From the NCBI RefSeq assembly GCF_900107395.1, contig NZ_FNPW01000002.1, positions 514,044 through 578,043 of the forward strand: a stretch of DNA of 64,000 bases, in the 5' to 3' direction. Made by a program: the position numbers and the translations under genes. Below, one piece after another: positions 60,989-64,000 of this stretch; within the stretch, counting starts at the first letter, position 1, and every line of letters begins with the position of its first letter. Source of the stretch: Pseudomonas sp. NFIX28. Its GTDB lineage: Bacteria > Pseudomonadota > Gammaproteobacteria > Pseudomonadales > Pseudomonadaceae. Under the pieces are notes generated by a model. It searched no databases. It saw nothing but the letters and a program-made list of their open reading frames with translations, and was not told the DNA's origin.

Positions 60989-61711
60989 TCACTGCGCCCA
61001 CAGCGCCTTGCGCGAATCGTTCAGGCCCAGCAGGTAGCTGTCTCCGCCCAGCTGGCTCATCTGCCGCCGGATCCAGCCGGCACGCCGTGCCACATAGCTG
61101 CTCGGATGGCTGGCGCTCCACACCCGTGGATTGGGCAGGACCGCGGCCAGCAGACTGGCCTGTTGCCGCGACAGCGAGCCTGCGCCGACGCCGAAGTGAT
61201 GCCGCGCCGCGGCCTCGGCGCCAAATACGCCGGCGTCCCATTCGACGCTGTTGAGGTAGACCTCGAGGATCCGTTGCTTGGGCCAGAAGAGCTCGATCAG
61301 CCCGGTGAACCAGGCTTCCAGGCCCTTGCGCAGCCAGCTGCGCCCGGACCACAGGAACAGGTTTTTCGCCACCTGTTGGCTCAGGGTGCTGGCGCCGCGA
61401 ATCGAGCCGCCGCGCTCGTTATGGGCGAAAGCCGCCTGGATTGCGCCGATGTCGAAACCCCAGTGTTCGGGGAATTTCTGGTCTTCGCCGGCGATCACCG
61501 CCAACTTCAGGTCGTCGGAGATCTCGTCCCAGGGTTTCCAGCTGCGTTGCAGGTCGATGGGGTCGCCGTCGATCCAGGATTCAACCTTGCGTTCGACCAT
61601 CAATGCCGTGCCCGGAGGCGGCACGACACGGAACACCAGTACCAGGAAAACGCTGCCGATGGCGAACCAGAGCAGGGCTTTGGAGAAACGACGGAAAAAT
61701 AAACGCAGCAT
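60989..61711 (-). CDS. mtgA: Monofunctional peptidoglycan transglycosylase
   Basis: A 240-residue GT51 transglycosylase that polymerises lipid II into glycan strands in the periplasm. An N-terminal anchor (ALLWFAIGSVFLVLVFRVV, about 11-29) is followed by the catalytic AGEDQKFPEHWGFD with its Glu, and RGASTLSQQVAKNLFLW with the second Glu region, then ILEVYLNSVEW. The start at 61711 gives the family length; an in-frame extension to 61915 overlaps the DUF423 gene and was rejected. It is divergent from the DUF423 gene. Confidence 0.94.
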   Translation of the reverse strand: MLRLFFRRFSKALLWFAIGSVFLVLVFRVVPPPGTALMVERKVESWIDGDPIDLQRSWKPWDEISDDLKLAVIAGEDQKFPEHWGFDIGAIQAAFAHNERGGSIRGASTLSQQVAKNLFLWSGRSWLRKGLEAWFTGLIELFWPKQRILEVYLNSVEWDAGVFGAEAAARHHFGVGAGSLSRQQASLLAAVLPNPRVWSASHPSSYVARRAGWIRRQMSQLGGDSYLLGLNDSRKALWAQ

Positions 61712-61784
61712 AGAGATGGCTTGGCCGAACCCGTTGAGCGGGCCATTATACAGGCCCGACCGACGATTCTGACTGGAGTTCCTC

Positions 61785-62156
61785 ATGCTGCGTGGCTTTC
61801 TGATGCTGGCCGCCTTTTTCGGATTTACCGGCGTTGGCCTGGGCGCATTTGCCGCCCATGGCCTGAAGAATCGCCTGACCGCCGAGTACCTGGCGATTTT
61901 CCATACCGGCGTCACCTACCAGCTGGTGCACACCCTGGCGTTGCTGGGCGTGGCATTGCTCGCCACGCAGGTCTCCGATCGCCTGGTGGCCTGGGCCGGC
62001 GCTTCGTTCGCCATCGGCATCCTGCTGTTTTCCGGCAGCCTCTACCTGCTGACCCTGACCGGCATCGGCAAGCTGGGCATGATCACGCCCTTCGGTGGCC
62101 TGGCCTTCCTGGCGGGCTGGTTGTGCCTGGGGCTTGCCGCCTGGCGGCTGAGCTGA
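61785..62156 (+). CDS. DUF423 membrane protein
   Basis: A 123-residue inner-membrane protein with four helices. FGFTGVGLGAFAAHGLKNRL near residues 12-31, with IFHTGVTYQLVHTLALL, marks the DUF423 (YgdD) family. Function is unknown. It precedes thiS by 90 bases on the same strand. Confidence 0.88.
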   Translation: MLRGFLMLAAFFGFTGVGLGAFAAHGLKNRLTAEYLAIFHTGVTYQLVHTLALLGVALLATQVSDRLVAWAGASFAIGILLFSGSLYLLTLTGIGKLGMITPFGGLAFLAGWLCLGLAAWRLS

Positions 62157-62246
62157 CCGGCAGGTCCATTTCGAGACGAATGGCTTGGGTCGGCCAGACT
62201 GATCGGGCTAGAATGCTGACCCCTAAAAATGATGGCGGCATTCGGC

Positions 62247-62447
62247 ATGCGCATTCAGTTGAACGGCGAATCCTTTGAACTGCCCGACGGCGAAACCGTT
62301 GCGGCCCTGCTGACCCGTCTGGACCTGACCGGACGCCGGATCGCGGTCGAACTCAACCTGGATATCGTCCCGCGCAGCCAGCATGCCGAGACCACCCTCA
62401 ACGAGGGCGACCAGGTCGAAGTGGTGCACGCCATCGGCGGCGGCTAG
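62247..62447 (+). CDS. thiS: Sulfur carrier protein ThiS
   Basis: A 66-residue ubiquitin-fold protein that carries sulfur as a C-terminal thiocarboxylate for thiazole synthesis. It begins MRIQLNGESFELPDG and ends in the required Gly-Gly (HAIGGG). An upstream ATG pair at 62229 is in frame but gives a non-family extension. ThiG, its partner, follows 201 bases later. Confidence 0.94.
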   Translation: MRIQLNGESFELPDGETVAALLTRLDLTGRRIAVELNLDIVPRSQHAETTLNEGDQVEVVHAIGGG

Positions 62448-62648
62448 CCAAACACCGTGAAAACTGCTGCGTGCCGGGCCGCACGCAAGAAAGACTGCAT
62501 TAAAAGCAGACTCGGAATGCTCATTTACCGCCAGTAAAGTCGAGCACGACTCCAACCGTTCCTTGTCTTGCCTTGGCTCGCTACGTTTTCACGGCGCCTG
62601 GTCCAATACAGAATTCTGCAAGAACCTCACCCCAACAGAGGATTTCCG
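62448..62648 (+). other. Spacer between thiS and thiG
   Basis: A 201-bp gap, unusually long for two genes of one enzyme complex. I find no hairpin with a T-run and no plausible gene in it. It may hold a separate thiG promoter; no THI-box riboswitch pattern is visible. Confidence 0.4.
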
Positions 62649-63443
62649 ATGAGCAACGTTCGCAGCGACAAGCCTTTCGTCCTGGCCGGTCGTACTTACC
62701 AGTCGCGTTTGCTGGTAGGTACCGGCAAGTACCGTGACATGGAAGAAACCCGCCTGGCCATCGAAGCCTCGGGTGCCGAGATTGTCACCGTCGCCGTGCG
62801 CCGGACCAATATCGGGCAGAACCCGGGCGAGCCGAACCTCCTGGATATCCTGCCACCGGATCGCTACACCATCCTGCCGAACACCGCCGGCTGCTACGAC
62901 GCGGTCGAAGCCGTGCGCACCTGCCGCCTGGCCCGTGAGCTGCTCGACGGCCACAACCTGGTGAAGCTGGAAGTGCTGGCCGACCAGAAAACCCTGTTCC
63001 CCAACGTGCTGGAAACCCTCAAGGCCGCCGAAGTGCTGGTCAAGGAAGGTTTCGACGTAATGGTGTACACCAGCGATGACCCGATCATCGCCCGCCAGCT
63101 GGCGGAAATGGGCTGCATCGCGGTCATGCCGCTGGCCGGCCTGATCGGTACTGGCCTGGGGATCTGCAACCCGTACAACCTGCAGATCATCCTCGAAGAA
63201 GCCAAGGTCCCGGTGCTGGTGGATGCCGGTGTCGGCACTGCCTCCGACGCCACCATCGCCATGGAGCTGGGCTGCGAAGCGGTGCTGATGAACTCGGCCA
63301 TCGCCCATGCGCAACAACCGGTGCTGATGGCTGAAGCCATGAAGCACGCCATTGTGGCAGGCCGCCTGGCGTACCTCGCCGGCCGCATGCCGAAGAAACT
63401 CTATGCCAGCGCTTCCTCGCCGCTGGATGGTCTGATCAAGTAA
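62649..63443 (+). CDS. thiG: Thiazole synthase
   Basis: A 264-residue TIM-barrel enzyme that builds the thiazole phosphate of thiamine from deoxyxylulose phosphate, dehydroglycine and ThiS-thiocarboxylate. [32 protein letters not shown] at the start and VKLEVLADQ (with the Schiff-base Lys) are diagnostic; the phosphate loop is [18 protein letters not shown]. The start at 62649 (SNVRSDKPF) has GAGGA upstream. Confidence 0.96.
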   Translation: MSNVRSDKPFVLAGRTYQSRLLVGTGKYRDMEETRLAIEASGAEIVTVAVRRTNIGQNPGEPNLLDILPPDRYTILPNTAGCYDAVEAVRTCRLARELLDGHNLVKLEVLADQKTLFPNVLETLKAAEVLVKEGFDVMVYTSDDPIIARQLAEMGCIAVMPLAGLIGTGLGICNPYNLQIILEEAKVPVLVDAGVGTASDATIAMELGCEAVLMNSAIAHAQQPVLMAEAMKHAIVAGRLAYLAGRMPKKLYASASSPLDGLIK

Positions 63444-63452
63444 GAGCCATTG

Positions 63453-64000
63453 ATGACTGAATCAAACGACATGCCAATCCAGCCGGAAGCAGGCGAAGAG
63501 CGCCAACACCGCCGCATCAAGAGTTTCGTGATGCGCGCCGGGCGCATGACCGAAGGCCAGCAACGCGGCCTGGAGCAGGGCGCACCGCTGTACGTGCTGC
63601 CGCTGGCCGATGCGCCGGTGGATTTCGACCAGGTGTTTGGCCGCTCGGCGCCACGTTCCCTGGAAATCGGCTTCGGCATGGGCCACTCGCTGCTGGAAAT
63701 GGCCGCGGCCGCGCCGGAGCAGGATTTCATCGGTGTGGAAGTGCACCGTCCGGGTGTTGGCGCGCTGCTCAACGGCGTGCTGACCCAGGGCCTGACCAAT
63801 CTGCGGGTCTACGATTGCGATGCGATCGAAGTGCTCAACCGCTGCATCGCCGATAACAGCCTGGATCGCCTGATGCTGTTTTTCCCCGATCCATGGCACA
63901 AGAGTCGTCACCACAAGCGGCGTATCGTCCAGGCGTCCTTCGCCGAGCTGGTGCGCAGCAAGCTGAAGGTCGGCGGCATCCTGCATATGGCCACCGACTG
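63453..64000 (+). CDS. trmB: tRNA (guanine-N7-)-methyltransferase, truncated by the window end
   Basis: The first 182 codons of TrmB, which makes m7G46 in tRNA. Visible marks are [22 protein letters not shown], the SAM site [26 protein letters not shown] and the catalytic [16 protein letters not shown]. The gene starts 9 bases after thiG and continues past position 64000, as does the thiG-trmB order in P. aeruginosa. Confidence 0.95.
   Translation, partial: MTESNDMPIQPEAGEERQHRRIKSFVMRAGRMTEGQQRGLEQGAPLYVLPLADAPVDFDQVFGRSAPRSLEIGFGMGHSLLEMAAAAPEQDFIGVEVHRPGVGALLNGVLTQGLTNLRVYDCDAIEVLNRCIADNSLDRLMLFFPDPWHKSRHHKRRIVQASFAELVRSKLKVGGILHMATD

Overview
The window is a chromosomal segment of a Pseudomonas. 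Its high GC content, the many GTAGGAGCGAGGCTTGCCCGCGAT-type and TGTAGCCGCTGCCG-type REP palindromes, and the gene order point to the P. fluorescens lineage (P. protegens/P. chlororaphis-like). From memory, the order broadly follows the PA0314-PA0382 stretch of P. aeruginosa, with insertions. I see no phage, integron, IS element, CRISPR array, tRNA or rRNA. The interest lies in a few accessory cassettes set in a conserved backbone.

Layout. 0.1-7.2 kb: a DUF2059 protein, a 2OG-Fe(II) oxygenase, DUF523, an orphan solute-binding protein, a DUF4399 protein, then serA divergent from the D-2-hydroxyglutarate dehydrogenase gene and an FAH-family hydrolase. 7.3-15.4 kb: two tandem membrane-anchored beta-propeller (CarP/SdiA-regulated) proteins, the autotransporter aminopeptidase aaaA, rpiA, ilvA, a DUF2269 membrane protein and a histidinol-phosphatase-like HAD enzyme. 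15.6-22.0 kb: rppH-ptsP, an NRDE protein, a TSUP permease, lgt-thyA. 22.2-31.9 kb is the most accessory-looking part: cadR/cadA (cadmium/zinc efflux), then a LysR regulator, a 2-aminoethylphosphonate-type ABC transporter (ATPase, fused permease, binding protein), an FAD amine oxidoreductase and an HD-domain protein carrying the PhnZ mixed-valence di-iron oxygenase residues.

32-44.2 kb: a GTPase (DUF3482) overlapping a DUF2868 membrane protein, folA, a TcyP-type cystine symporter, a phosphorylcholine-phosphatase-like protein, ilvD, an orphan membrane protein, rlmI, an HDOD protein and mutM. 44.3-53.4 kb: an Alvin-type ferredoxin, coaD, the long-chain alcohol oxidation set laoA-laoB-laoC with divergent laoR and a good palindromic operator, a mercaptopyruvate sulfurtransferase, an AraC regulator coupled to a YheT-type hydrolase, and rsmD. 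53.4-60.9 kb: an inactive/active pair of M16 peptidases, then ftsY-ftsE-ftsX (4-base overlaps) and rpoH behind an AlgU-like promoter. 61-64 kb: mtgA, DUF423, thiS, thiG and a trmB cut off by the window end.

The strongest candidate for poorly described biology is the phosphonate cassette at 25.1-31.9 kb. It has a complete uptake system and two catabolic enzymes, an FAD oxidoreductase and a PhnZ-like oxygenase, but no PhnY, PhnW or PhnX. Secondary candidates are the DUF3482/DUF2868 GTPase-membrane pair, the hexanucleotide repeat inside ftsY, and palindromes in the serA/D2HGDH and laoC/laoR divergent regions.
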